From JBBQXH01 sp963710975 (GTDB lineage: Bacteria; Actinomycetota; Thermoleophilia; Gaiellales; Gaiellaceae): a stretch of DNA of 64,000 bases. The notes beneath the pieces were generated by a model that did not search any database, had not been told where the DNA came from, and saw nothing but the letters and a program-made list of their open reading frames with translations. Location: positions 1-64,000 of the forward strand of contig CAVQCG010000003.1 in the NCBI GenBank assembly GCA_963710975.1, given 5' to 3'. The translations under genes were made by a program, and so were the position numbers. Positions 55,907-63,762 of this stretch are shown here, one piece after another (position 1 is the first letter of the stretch; every line of letters starts with the position of its first letter).

Positions 55907-56178
55907 AGATCGAGTGTAGCCCGCACATTCCGATGGATTCCGGCCTTGGGCATCGCGTCTCAAACAGCCAGGTGAAGTCGCGAAGCGGGGCGGTCAGGTT
56001 TGGCCCGAGATTAGCCCTGAGAACGCGGTCTTCTCATACCTGAGAACGAGGCCCCGAGCAGCGCAAATGGTACTTCCGGACGATCACGAATCGTCCCCGC
56101 AGCCGATGTCAGCGAGGCGGCGGGCCTCTAGGCTCGATGTACTGAACGACGAACCACGAAACCGAGAAAGGAACCATC

Positions 56179-56448
56179 ATGAGAGCAGTACAGATCATCA
56201 CCGGAAGCCTCGCCGCCGGCCTCGCGGCCGCGTTTCTGAGCGGCGCCGTCTGGGCCCAGAACGCAGACATCGACTCGGCCCGCTACATCGTCAGCGGCGA
56301 TGCGATTACCGCTGTCGGCGCCGTCGCCGGAGCACTCTTCCTCGTCCTCGCCGCCAGCCTCTTCTACCTCGGCGTCCGCCCCAGGCGAGATCGGGATGAA
56401 GGGGCCATGAGGCCAGTTCGCGACAAGCCCGCAGCGCCTGCCGCCTAG
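56179..56448 (+). CDS. small membrane protein
   Basis: 89 residues from ATG 56179 after GAAAGGAACC. The N-terminal hydrophobic segment (IITGSLAAGLAAAFLSGAVW) looks like a signal peptide ending AWAQN or VWAQ. A second hydrophobic helix (ITAVGAVAGALFLVLAASLF, YLGV) is followed by a basic tail (RPRRDRDEG). It is therefore anchored by one helix with a short external loop. No family is recognised. Confidence 0.6.
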   Translation: MRAVQIITGSLAAGLAAAFLSGAVWAQNADIDSARYIVSGDAITAVGAVAGALFLVLAASLFYLGVRPRRDRDEGAMRPVRDKPAAPAA

Positions 56449-56472
56449 CCAACAAACGCGACAACCACTGCT

Positions 56473-56497
56473 AGAGGCCGGGCACTGCCCGGCCTCT
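56473..56497 (+). terminator. strong hairpin after the small membrane protein gene
   Basis: A perfect 11-bp stem AGAGGCCGGGC / GCCCGGCCTCT with loop ACT. No T-run follows, so it is either a factor-dependent or tailless terminator, as is common in high-GC actinobacteria. Confidence 0.6.
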
Positions 56498-56732
56498 ACT
56501 CGCTGGATTTACGTCAAGCCGTAAACCGACGGGAACGGCCGTCACCCTCTCACCCGCGACGCGGGCGTCCGTCAGTTCTTTGAGCATCGGCCGTACGCCC
56601 GTGAGGCTGGGTGGAACCTGCTCACCTTGGAACGCGCCGAACTGAGTCCAGGGCCGCGGCTTCAACTACAGAACGGGGAACGAACGTTCCTCGATCTCGA
56701 TGAGGACGGGACATTCATTGCGATCGGTCGAA

Positions 56733-57683
56733 CTAGGGGATCGAACGGTAGAGGCGGAGGAACATGCGGCGGAAGCCGCGCTTGGGCCAGAAACGCGAGG
56801 CGAGCAGGTTCGTCTCCCGCCAATCCGTGACCATCGTCGGATAGTCGTGCTCGGCCGCCCACGCAAAGCAGGCATCGGTGAGCGCAACGCCGATCCCCGA
56901 CCCTCGAGACTCGGGCAGGGTGGCGGCGAAGCCGAGAAAGGCAGCTCGCTCGGGGCGAGCCAGGCCCGTGTGCTCTCGCGAGCGCTCGATCGAGGTCACG
57001 GAGAAGCAGGCGACCGGCCGGTCGTCCAGATATCCGATCAGCACCTCTTCCTCGTGGTCCGCAAAGGTGTCAAGCCACTCCTGCCGCTCCTCCTCCTCGG
57101 TCGGGACCGGTCTCCCGGAGAAGACCGGCGCTTGCTGCTGGTGCCTGGGCAGGGCGAGGCTAACGCCGATGAGGGTGTCGATCTCACTCTCTCGCGGGTG
57201 ACGGATCTCGAATCCGTCGGGCACTGCGACCTCGGTGTGTACCGGGACTTCGCGAAGGCCGTGCGCCGCCTGGCCGCCGAAGCCGACTCGGAACCACGGG
57301 TCGACCAGCGCCTCGTCCGCCGGCACGAGGACGTAGTGGCGTGTGCGTCCCTGCTCGACCCAGTGTCCGGCTGCCGCCGCGTACAGGTCGCGCGCATCCT
57401 CGGGCTCTTCGACAGCGTGCCCTGAGGCCTCGACCCAGATGTTCGCTCCCCAGGAGTCGTCACGCGGCGCCCCCAGCAGGAACCCGACGATCCGGCCGCC
57501 CCGAAGCGCGACAGCTCCGGAGGCCCCGTCGCGGGCCCACAGGGTCTCGACCTCGGCGCGAAAGTCGACCTGCTCGCGCAGCAGCGGCTCCACCGCGCGG
57601 TGGAGCCCATGACGTTCCTCCAGAAGGCCGGCGGCATCGTCGAGGTGACCCTCGGAAAAGGCCTCGATCCTCACGGCCGGCAT
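56733..57683 (-). CDS. GNAT-family N-acetyltransferase with two GNAT-like halves
   Basis: An intact 316-residue protein from ATG 57683. The N-terminal half (VRIEAFSEGHLDDAAGLLEE to HYVLVPADEALVDPWFRVGF) is a degenerate GNAT-like domain; the C-terminal half keeps the acetyl-CoA loop: RAAFLGFAATLPESRGSGIG, VALTDACFAWAAEHDYPTMV and RETNLLASRFWPKRGFRRMF. Tandem-GNAT proteins of this size act on small molecules or antibiotics; the acceptor is unknown. It is transcribed alone. Confidence 0.8.
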   Translation of the reverse strand: MPAVRIEAFSEGHLDDAAGLLEERHGLHRAVEPLLREQVDFRAEVETLWARDGASGAVALRGGRIVGFLLGAPRDDSWGANIWVEASGHAVEEPEDARDLYAAAAGHWVEQGRTRHYVLVPADEALVDPWFRVGFGGQAAHGLREVPVHTEVAVPDGFEIRHPRESEIDTLIGVSLALPRHQQQAPVFSGRPVPTEEEERQEWLDTFADHEEEVLIGYLDDRPVACFSVTSIERSREHTGLARPERAAFLGFAATLPESRGSGIGVALTDACFAWAAEHDYPTMVTDWRETNLLASRFWPKRGFRRMFLRLYRSIP

Positions 57684-58240
57684 AGCCGCAGGACGATACC
57701 GTTGCTCCCGACTCCACTGTCGGCGCGGCCACCGGGTGCCACGTCAGGGACGTCCTCGGGGCTGAGGGTTTCCTGCTGACGCATGTCGATCAGGAACTCC
57801 CGCCCTGACGTGGGTCCCGGTGATGACGAGCCTGGCCTGGTCCGTGTCGACCGACTGGCGAAATCGCCCCGAGACAGCAGACGCGCGCAACGACTACTAA
57901 TCCACGCTAGCCAGAACTAAGGTGCGGTCTTGAAGTCGTGGTGGTCGCCGAGTCTGGAGCCCCGGTTAGGGTGCGCGGATGAGCCTTGGCCCGCACGCAG
58001 CGTGAGCTCCGGAGTGGATCCCGAGCAGGGGCCTCGGGTGAGCCGGCCGCATTGAAGACGATCACTGGCTCTGTCGCGAGCTGGCTCGTGGGCCTTCTAG
58101 GCCAACGCGGGTGTGCGCTTCTGGATGCGCATGGATAGGCTGGTCCGGTTGGAAGTATCTAAGGATCTACGGGTTGGTGTTGGCGTGGTCGGAGGGCGCC
58201 TGCTTGTCCTCCGAGCCTCGGTTCGTCGGGTACGGGTGTG
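57684..58240. other. intergenic stretch, nothing recognised
   Basis: About 555 bases upstream of the redox operon and of the leftward acetyltransferase gene. It should contain promoters for both. No tRNA, riboswitch-like fold or repeat can be pointed out with confidence. Confidence 0.4.
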
Positions 58241-58846
58241 ATGTCACCTGTCTCTCGGGGTTTTCGTGGCCGTCGGCGCTCGTCGGTTGATCCGGCCCGG
58301 GTTCCGCCGGGCCAGTACGTGACCGACGACTTTCCCGTGCTCTCTGCTGGTCCGACTCCGCAGACTGCATCGGATCAGTGGTCGTTCACGATCCGCGGCG
58401 CAGTAGACGAGGCGGTGTCGTGGACATGGCAAGAGTTCGCGGCTCTGCCGAGCGAGAGGGTAACGGTCGACATTCACTGTGTCACCAAATGGTCGAAGCT
58501 CGATACCGTCTGGACTGGCGTCTCGCTCGACGTGATCTGCGACGCCGTTGAAACGAGCGCCGAGTACGTCACCGCCTGGAGCGACGGCGGCTACACGACC
58601 AACCTGCCGCTCGAGGACATTACGGGCGGCAAGGCATGGATCGCGTTCGCCTACGACGACGAGCCGCTCGAGGCAGAGCACGGTGGTCCGGCGAGGCTGC
58701 TCGTCCCGCACCTGTATTTCTGGAAGAGCGCGAAGTGGGTACGCGGGCTCGAGTTGCGCGATGAGGACGAGCCGGGCTTCTGGGAGGGCTACGGCTACCA
58801 CAACTACGGAGACCCATGGCGAGAGCAGCGCTACTGGGGAGACTGA
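58241..58846 (+). CDS. sulfite-oxidase-type molybdopterin protein (YedY/MsrP-like catalytic domain)
   Basis: 201 residues from ATG 58241 (a GTG one codon earlier is possible). RVPPGQYVTDDFPVLSAGPT, WSFTIRGAVDEAVSWTWQEF and DIHCVTKWSKLDTVWTGVSL show the oxidoreductase molybdopterin-binding domain, with Cys80 as molybdenum ligand. AEHGGPARLLVPHLYFWKSA and KWVRGLELRDEDEPGFWEGY finish the domain. The YedY/MsrP family reduces methionine sulfoxide or other oxidised sulfur/nitrogen species. A Tat signal is absent, so unlike MsrP this protein should be cytoplasmic. It overlaps the next gene by 31 bp. Confidence 0.85.
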   Translation: MSPVSRGFRGRRRSSVDPARVPPGQYVTDDFPVLSAGPTPQTASDQWSFTIRGAVDEAVSWTWQEFAALPSERVTVDIHCVTKWSKLDTVWTGVSLDVICDAVETSAEYVTAWSDGGYTTNLPLEDITGGKAWIAFAYDDEPLEAEHGGPARLLVPHLYFWKSAKWVRGLELRDEDEPGFWEGYGYHNYGDPWREQRYWGD

Positions 58847-59565
58847 ACTGGCGGATCGCGAAGGTGGTCGAGTTGGTCGACCAGACGGAGCGGGCCAAGA
58901 GCATCGTGCTCGACGTGTCCGAGTGGCCCGGTCACCGGGCCGGCCAACACGTGGACGTCCGGCTGACCGCCGAGGACGGCTACCAGGCGCAGCGCAGCTA
59001 CTCGATCGCATCGGCGCCCGAGGACGAACGCCTCGTCCTCACGGTCGAACGGCTCGACGACGGCGAGGTCTCGCCGTACCTGATCGATGAGCTCCGATCA
59101 GGCGATGAGCTCGAGCTTCGCGGCCCGATCGGCGGGTACTTCGTCTGGGAGGCCGCTTCGGGTGGGCCGTTGCTCCTGCTCGCGGGCGGCTCGGGGATCG
59201 TGCCGCTACGCTCGATCCTGCGCCATCGTGCCGCGATCGCGAGTACCGTCCCGGTGCGACTGCTCTATTCGGCCAGGGGACTCGACGAGGTGATCTATCG
59301 GGACGAGCTTGCAGACCTCGCCGCCGAGGAGTCGGTCTGCATATGCCTGACGCTCACCCGCCACTGGCCGAAGGAGTGGAGCGGCTATCGGCGCCGGATC
59401 GACCAAGAGCTCCTCGACGAGGTCGCCTGGCGGCCGGAGGAGCGACCGCTCGTCTATGTCTGTGGCCCGACGGGCTTCGTCGAGGCCGCGGCCAGCGGAC
59501 TCGTCGCCCTTGGACACGAGCAGGGAAGAGTTAGGACCGAACGGTTTGGATCGACCGGTGTCTAG
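58816..59565 (+). CDS. FAD/NAD(P)-binding ferredoxin-reductase-type protein
   Basis: 249 residues from ATG 58816, overlapping the molybdoprotein gene. The FAD-binding barrel carries RSYSIASAPEDERLVLTVER; the NAD(P) domain carries GPLLLLAGGSGIVPLRSILR, VRLLYSARGLDEVIYRDELA and the C-terminal ERPLVYVCGPTGFVEAAASG. No 2Fe-2S domain is fused to it. The gene overlap implies equal expression, so the protein is the likely electron donor of the molybdoprotein, taking the place of the heme membrane subunit MsrQ in MsrPQ. Confidence 0.88.
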   Translation: MARAALLGRLNWRIAKVVELVDQTERAKSIVLDVSEWPGHRAGQHVDVRLTAEDGYQAQRSYSIASAPEDERLVLTVERLDDGEVSPYLIDELRSGDELELRGPIGGYFVWEAASGGPLLLLAGGSGIVPLRSILRHRAAIASTVPVRLLYSARGLDEVIYRDELADLAAEESVCICLTLTRHWPKEWSGYRRRIDQELLDEVAWRPEERPLVYVCGPTGFVEAAASGLVALGHEQGRVRTERFGSTGV

Positions 59566-59598
59566 GCCGAGGATGTCACCCCGAAGGCCGGGACGCTG

Positions 59599-59865
59599 AT
59601 GGAGGCACTCGATGGAAACGCCATCGCTGGCCTGCTGTTCGACGTCTTCGGCGCCGAGATGACGACAGCGACCGGCGTCTGCGCGAGTTGTGGCGCGGGC
59701 GGTCCGGTGGCGGAGGTCGATGTCTATCTTCGTGCGCCGGGAACGGTCGTGCGTTGCCGTAGCTGCGCCAGCGTGCTGATGGTGCTTGTGACCGTGCGCG
59801 ACGTCACCTGCGTCGACCTGCGCGGCCTCGCCGACCTGAAGCTCGCCCCCAAGAGCACAACCTGA
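59599..59865 (+). CDS. DUF6510-type zinc-ribbon protein
   Basis: 88 residues from ATG 59599. DGNAIAGLLFDVFGAEMTTA, TGVCASCGAGGPVAEVDVYL, RAPGTVVRCRSCASVLMVLV and TCVDLRGLADLKL contain two CxxC pairs (CASC, CRSC) forming a zinc ribbon. Such genes recur next to the sulfite-oxidase-like/reductase pair in actinobacteria, so it probably serves that system, for example as an assembly or redox-sensing partner. Its exact role is unknown. Confidence 0.75.
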   Translation: MEALDGNAIAGLLFDVFGAEMTTATGVCASCGAGGPVAEVDVYLRAPGTVVRCRSCASVLMVLVTVRDVTCVDLRGLADLKLAPKSTT

Positions 59866-59874
59866 GGAGGAGTG

Positions 59875-60117
59875 ATGGACGATCGCCAGATCCACGAGAG
59901 CATCGAGAAGCTCGTTGCGGAGGAGCATGAGCTGTGGGAACGCGAGTCAGCAGGTGACTCGAGCGAGGCCGATCGGAAACGCTCGACCGAGCTGAAGGTC
60001 TCGCTCGACCAGCGCTGGGACTTGCTGCGCCAACGGCGGGCGTTACGGGAAGCGGGTCGGGATCCAGGCGCGGCCGACGTACGCCGGCCGGAGGTGGTCG
60101 AGCACTACGAGCAGTAA
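59875..60117 (+). CDS. DUF2630-family protein
   Basis: 80 residues from ATG 59875 with GAGGAGGAG upstream. MDDRQIHESIEKLVAEEHEL, WERESAGDSSEADRKRSTEL, KVSLDQRWDLLRQRRALREA and ADVRRPEVVEHYEQ match the helical, highly charged DUF2630 proteins found almost only in actinobacteria. It starts 9 bp after the zinc-ribbon gene ends and is the last gene of the four-gene operon. Function unknown. Confidence 0.85.
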   Translation: MDDRQIHESIEKLVAEEHELWERESAGDSSEADRKRSTELKVSLDQRWDLLRQRRALREAGRDPGAADVRRPEVVEHYEQ

Positions 60118-60135
60118 CATCGACATGCTCGGTAC

Positions 60136-62031
60136 GTGAGCGACGCGATAGAGCGTCCCGCGCCTCCGTACTCCGGCCGGACTGCGTGGGCCCGGAGCCT
60201 GGAGACGCCGTTACGGGAGTTCCTGCGGACCGAGACCGGCGGCGCGGCGATCCTGCTCGCCGCGACTGTCGCAGCGCTGGTGTGGGTGAACGCCAACGCG
60301 GAGTCGTACGACTCGCTGTGGGAGACGACACTCTCGATCGACATAGGCCGTTGGGGGCTGGCACTGGATCTGCGCGGCTGGGTGAACAGCGGGCTGATGA
60401 CGTTCTTCTTCTTCGTCGTAGGGCTCGAGGCGCGCAGGGAGTTCGACCTAGGCGAATTGCGCGAGCGGCGCCGGTTTGCGCTGCCGCTGCTCGCCGGGAT
60501 CGGCGGGATGACGGTGGCGATTGGTATCTATCTGGCTTTCAACGCCGGCCGTTCGTCGGCGTACGGCTGGGGAGTCGCCATGTCGACCGACACCGCGTTC
60601 GCGCTCGGGCTACTGGCGCTCGTCGGTCCGCGCTTCCCCGACCGTCTGAGGGCATTCATGCTCACGATCGTCGTCGTCGACGACATCGTCGCGCTCGTCG
60701 TAATCGCGACCGTCTACACAGAAACCCTGAACGTCGTAGCGCTCTTGGTCGCGATCGGCTTGTTCGGCGCGGTTCTGTTTGCACGCGCGCTCGGAGTGCG
60801 CATCGGGCTTCTGTACGCAGCGCTCGCCACGGCGGTCTGGGTAGCGCTGTTCGAGTCGGGCGTCGAGCCGGTTATCGTCGGACTGGCAATGGGGCTCTTG
60901 ACCTACGCCTACCCGGCGGCCAGGTCAGACCTCGAGCGCGCGACCGAGCGGTTCCGCAAGTTCCGCGAGCAGCCCACGCCGGAGCTCGCACGCTCGGCCG
61001 GTGAGGGGCTCAGATCTGCGATCTCCCCGAACGACCGTCTCCAGCAGCTCTTCCATCCGTGGACGAGCTACCTGATCGTGCCGCTGTTCGCGCTCGCGAA
61101 TGCGGGAATCGCCCTGAATGGCGGCTTCCTCGCCCGAGCGTTTACCTCCCCGATCACACTTGGAATCCTGGTCGGCTACGTCGTGGGCAAGCCCGTGGGC
61201 ATCCTCGGCGCGTCCTGGCTGCTCACCCGCGTGACCAGGGGACGGCTTCGGCCGCCCGTCGGCTGGGCAGCAGTCGCTGGCGGCGGCACAATCGCCGGGA
61301 TCGGGTTCACGGTGTCGCTCCTGGTCGCGACGCTCGCCTTCGATGGGGTGGAGCTCGAAGAGGCGAAGCTCGGCATCCTCTCCGCCGCCCTCTGCGCGTC
61401 GATCGTGACCTGGCTGCTGTTCCGCGCTACAGCGTTGCTCCCGCGGCGTTTACGGGTCCGTGCGCTCCTCGGGACCGCGGAGCCGCTCGTCGACCTCTAC
61501 ACCGAAGTTGATGCAGAGCGCGATCATATTCGCGGGCCCCTCGACGCACCCGTCACGATCGTCGAGTACGGCGATTACGAGTGTCCCTATTGCGGGCAGG
61601 CTGAGCCCGTCGTCCGCGAACTCCTGCGCGAGCACGGCGATGTCCGTTATGTCTGGCGCCACCTGCCGCTCAACGACGTTCACCCTCGGGCCCACCTTGC
61701 CGCACGGGCCGCCGAGGCAGCCGCAGACGAGGGCGCCTTCTGGCAGATGCACGACCTCCTTCTCGATCACCAAGACGCCCTCCGCCAGAGCGACCTGATC
61801 GGATACGCGGAACACCTCGGACTCGACGTGGAACGTTTCGGGGATGCGCTCCTCAGTCACACGAGTCTGGCGCGTGTCGCCGAGGACGTCGACAGCGCCG
61901 ACCTAAGCGGCGTTTCGGGCACACCGACCTTCTTCATCAACGGGCGCCGCCACTACGGCGCGTACGACATCGCCACTCTCTCAGCCGCAACGCGCGCCGC
62001 CCGCGTGCGAGCAACGCTCGCGGCGCACTAA
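60136..62031 (+). CDS. nhaA: NhaA-type Na+/H+ antiporter fused to a DsbA-like thioredoxin domain
   Basis: An intact fusion of 631 residues from GTG 60136. Residues about 20-440 are NhaA: GWVNSGLMTFFFFVVGLEAR, STDTAFALGLLALVGPRFPD and AFMLTIVVVDDIVALVVIAT with the ion-binding Asp pair, then the GGTIAGIGFTVSLLVATLAF block. Residues about 445-631 form a DsbA-type thioredoxin fold: APVTIVEYGDYECPYCGQAE with the CPYC active site and SGVSGTPTFFINGRRHYGAY with the cis-Pro. The antiporter expels Na+ for H+. The role of the attached redox domain is unknown; it may sense redox or assist folding. The fusion is known from other actinobacteria. Confidence 0.92.
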   Translation: MSDAIERPAPPYSGRTAWARSLETPLREFLRTETGGAAILLAATVAALVWVNANAESYDSLWETTLSIDIGRWGLALDLRGWVNSGLMTFFFFVVGLEARREFDLGELRERRRFALPLLAGIGGMTVAIGIYLAFNAGRSSAYGWGVAMSTDTAFALGLLALVGPRFPDRLRAFMLTIVVVDDIVALVVIATVYTETLNVVALLVAIGLFGAVLFARALGVRIGLLYAALATAVWVALFESGVEPVIVGLAMGLLTYAYPAARSDLERATERFRKFREQPTPELARSAGEGLRSAISPNDRLQQLFHPWTSYLIVPLFALANAGIALNGGFLARAFTSPITLGILVGYVVGKPVGILGASWLLTRVTRGRLRPPVGWAAVAGGGTIAGIGFTVSLLVATLAFDGVELEEAKLGILSAALCASIVTWLLFRATALLPRRLRVRALLGTAEPLVDLYTEVDAERDHIRGPLDAPVTIVEYGDYECPYCGQAEPVVRELLREHGDVRYVWRHLPLNDVHPRAHLAARAAEAAADEGAFWQMHDLLLDHQDALRQSDLIGYAEHLGLDVERFGDALLSHTSLARVAEDVDSADLSGVSGTPTFFINGRRHYGAYDIATLSAATRAARVRATLAAH

Positions 62032-62057
62032 CTGCTCGACACGCGGCTCGACTGGGC

Positions 62058-62873
62058 TTACCCGTCGGCCGGATCTGGGAGCACGAGCGCCGCTTCGGGT
62101 GTCGCCACTCGGAAGCTGAAGCTCTCTTCGAGGTAGAAGAGGACGTCCGAGTCGTCAGAACGCTCGTACCCGATGGAGATGTCCTGTCCTGACTCGAAGA
62201 GGAAGTCGCCGCCTCGGAGGCTGAGCACAACCGCTCCGTCGACCCCTGGCACGCGAACGATCGGACCGCCGAGGATATGGCCGAGGTGCTCGAAGAGGGG
62301 GTAGCCTCCGTGTTCGGTCGTTTCGACGACCCTCGTGTAGGCGGCCGGCGAGAGTGCGATCCCGTATGGGCCTGCGATGCCCGCTCCTGCCAGCGCCTCG
62401 GCGGCTTTGGCCACCTGCGCCGGGTAGCGCGCGCAATCGCTCCCCAGCGGGATCGGGGAGTGCGACGACGTCTCGGCGATCCCGATCATTCCGGCAGACT
62501 CGAGGCCGGCGAAGACGGCGGTGTTCTCTGCCAGCGCGATGCGCCTGGCGGCGCTGTCGAGATCGTCGAGGCTGACATCGACCGCTCCCCGCTCGACGTC
62601 GGCGAGCTCAGCTCGCGCGACACGGAAGCCGGCGCGCAGCTCGACCAGCGGTAGCACGCGGCGCTGCGCGACTGTGACGCCCTCGGTCAAACTGGCGGTC
62701 AGCTGCGTCGTTCGCCCGAGATTGGTCGCGGAATGCTGCCACCCGTGCGGGCCCGAGAAGTCGACCAGCCTACGCGCTCCGAGAGCGGGCAGCAGGTGAT
62801 CGGTCGCCTCCTGATCGAGGACAGACCAGGTCGAGTCGGTGATCGGGGCGAGCGAACGGAGCAGGTGGTTCAC
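62058..62873 (-). CDS. family 1 encapsulin shell protein
   Basis: 271 residues from ATG 62873, overlapping the stop of the cargo gene (ATGA). MNHLLRSLAPITDSTWSVLD, RLVDFSGPHGWQHSATNLGR, LVELRAGFRVARAELADVER, ENTAVFAGLESAGMIGIAET and LRGGDFLFESGQDISIGYER are family 1 (linocin-M18, HK97-fold) encapsulin sequences in the expected order. It self-assembles into a protein nanocompartment in the cytoplasm. The overlap with the encapsulated-ferritin gene shows that shell and cargo are made together. Confidence 0.95.
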   Translation of the reverse strand: MNHLLRSLAPITDSTWSVLDQEATDHLLPALGARRLVDFSGPHGWQHSATNLGRTTQLTASLTEGVTVAQRRVLPLVELRAGFRVARAELADVERGAVDVSLDDLDSAARRIALAENTAVFAGLESAGMIGIAETSSHSPIPLGSDCARYPAQVAKAAEALAGAGIAGPYGIALSPAAYTRVVETTEHGGYPLFEHLGHILGGPIVRVPGVDGAVVLSLRGGDFLFESGQDISIGYERSDDSDVLFYLEESFSFRVATPEAALVLPDPADG

Positions 62874-63277
62874 GAGACACTCTCCTTGAGGCTGCCGATG
62901 CCCAGCGATCCGGAGCTGTCAGGCGCCGAGCCGGGGCCGCTCTCCGAGCCATCCGCCTCTCCGCCTCCTGCCGCGGCCTCCGCAGCCTCGCCATGTTCGA
63001 CGATGTCGCCGGCCTGGAACAGGATTCCGCGCGCGATCTCCTGCCAGACGGGCGTCCTGCGCAGAAGGAACTCCAGATCCATGCAGAAGTGCTTGAACTC
63101 CTCGCCCTGCGCGTCGCGCATGATCGCGCGCGCCTCGGCGTCAGGCTCAATGGCTAGCCGTTGCTCGTACCATCCGATCGCCTCCGCCTCCTCGGTCAGC
63201 GACGCGCTCAACCGAGCGAACGTCCGCGTCTGCGAGGGAAGCTCATCCGGGGGCTCGTGGTATTGATCGAAACCCAT
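62870..63277 (-). CDS. encapsulated ferritin-like protein (EncFtn cargo)
   Basis: 135 residues from ATG 63277. SASLTEEAEAIGWYEQRLAI and RDAQGEEFKHFCMDLEFLLR supply the half-ferroxidase ligands Glu32, Glu60 and His63 of EncFtn, which forms its di-iron site across a dimer. A Gly/Ser-rich linker leads to the C-terminal encapsulation peptide SLGIGSLKES (residues 124-133), which docks inside the shell. The enzyme oxidises Fe2+ and delivers the mineral to the encapsulin lumen. It is the first gene of the pair. Confidence 0.93.
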   Translation of the reverse strand: MGFDQYHEPPDELPSQTRTFARLSASLTEEAEAIGWYEQRLAIEPDAEARAIMRDAQGEEFKHFCMDLEFLLRRTPVWQEIARGILFQAGDIVEHGEAAEAAAGGGEADGSESGPGSAPDSSGSLGIGSLKESVS

Positions 63278-63459
63278 GCGTCGTGCTCCCTTCGACTCGA
63301 CCCGACTGGCCGGCCAGTCTAGATGACCACCCGACCTCGCTCGGAATCCGCGAGCGCGGTGGCCCGTGTGGTTAGGGCGAAGAGGCTAGCGCCGCTCGGC
63401 GGCGTAGGCGACCGACGGCCCAGAAACGCCAGCCAGCACCTCGAACGCACGCGCCTGCC

Positions 63460-63762
63460 CTAGAGCGACCGTCCCCGATGCGACACCTCGTCCGCGGGTG
63501 CGATCTCCGCCTGGATCGAGACGAAGCAACCCGGGCAGAGAAGTTGGCGGAAGACGATCGGCCGGTCGGTCACCGCTGCCGGGTTTCCGAGGATCTGTGG
63601 CCCAGCCAGGGTTGGAGGGCCTTCCCGGAGGAGCGCTGCGGAGGTCGGCTGCGAACGCGATCCGACCTCGGCCCCGCAGTGACTGCACCGCACGACCCCG
63701 CTCGAGTCCAGCACGAGGTTGTCGTCCACGCGCACTCCGTCGGTGAGGTCGTGCTCAGCCAT
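63460..63762 (-). CDS. acetone carboxylase gamma-subunit-like protein
   Basis: 100 residues from ATG 63762, which overlaps the end of the preceding gene by 8 bp. MAEHDLTDGVRVDDNLVLDS, GVVRCSHCGAEVGS and FRQLLCPGCFVSIQAEIAPA contain two CxxC pairs (CSHC, CPGC) for zinc. This matches the small gamma subunit of acetone/acetophenone carboxylase-type complexes, which work with hydantoinase A- and B-like subunits. The carboxylated substrate cannot be read from the window. Confidence 0.8.
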   Translation of the reverse strand: MAEHDLTDGVRVDDNLVLDSSGVVRCSHCGAEVGSRSQPTSAALLREGPPTLAGPQILGNPAAVTDRPIVFRQLLCPGCFVSIQAEIAPADEVSHRGRSL

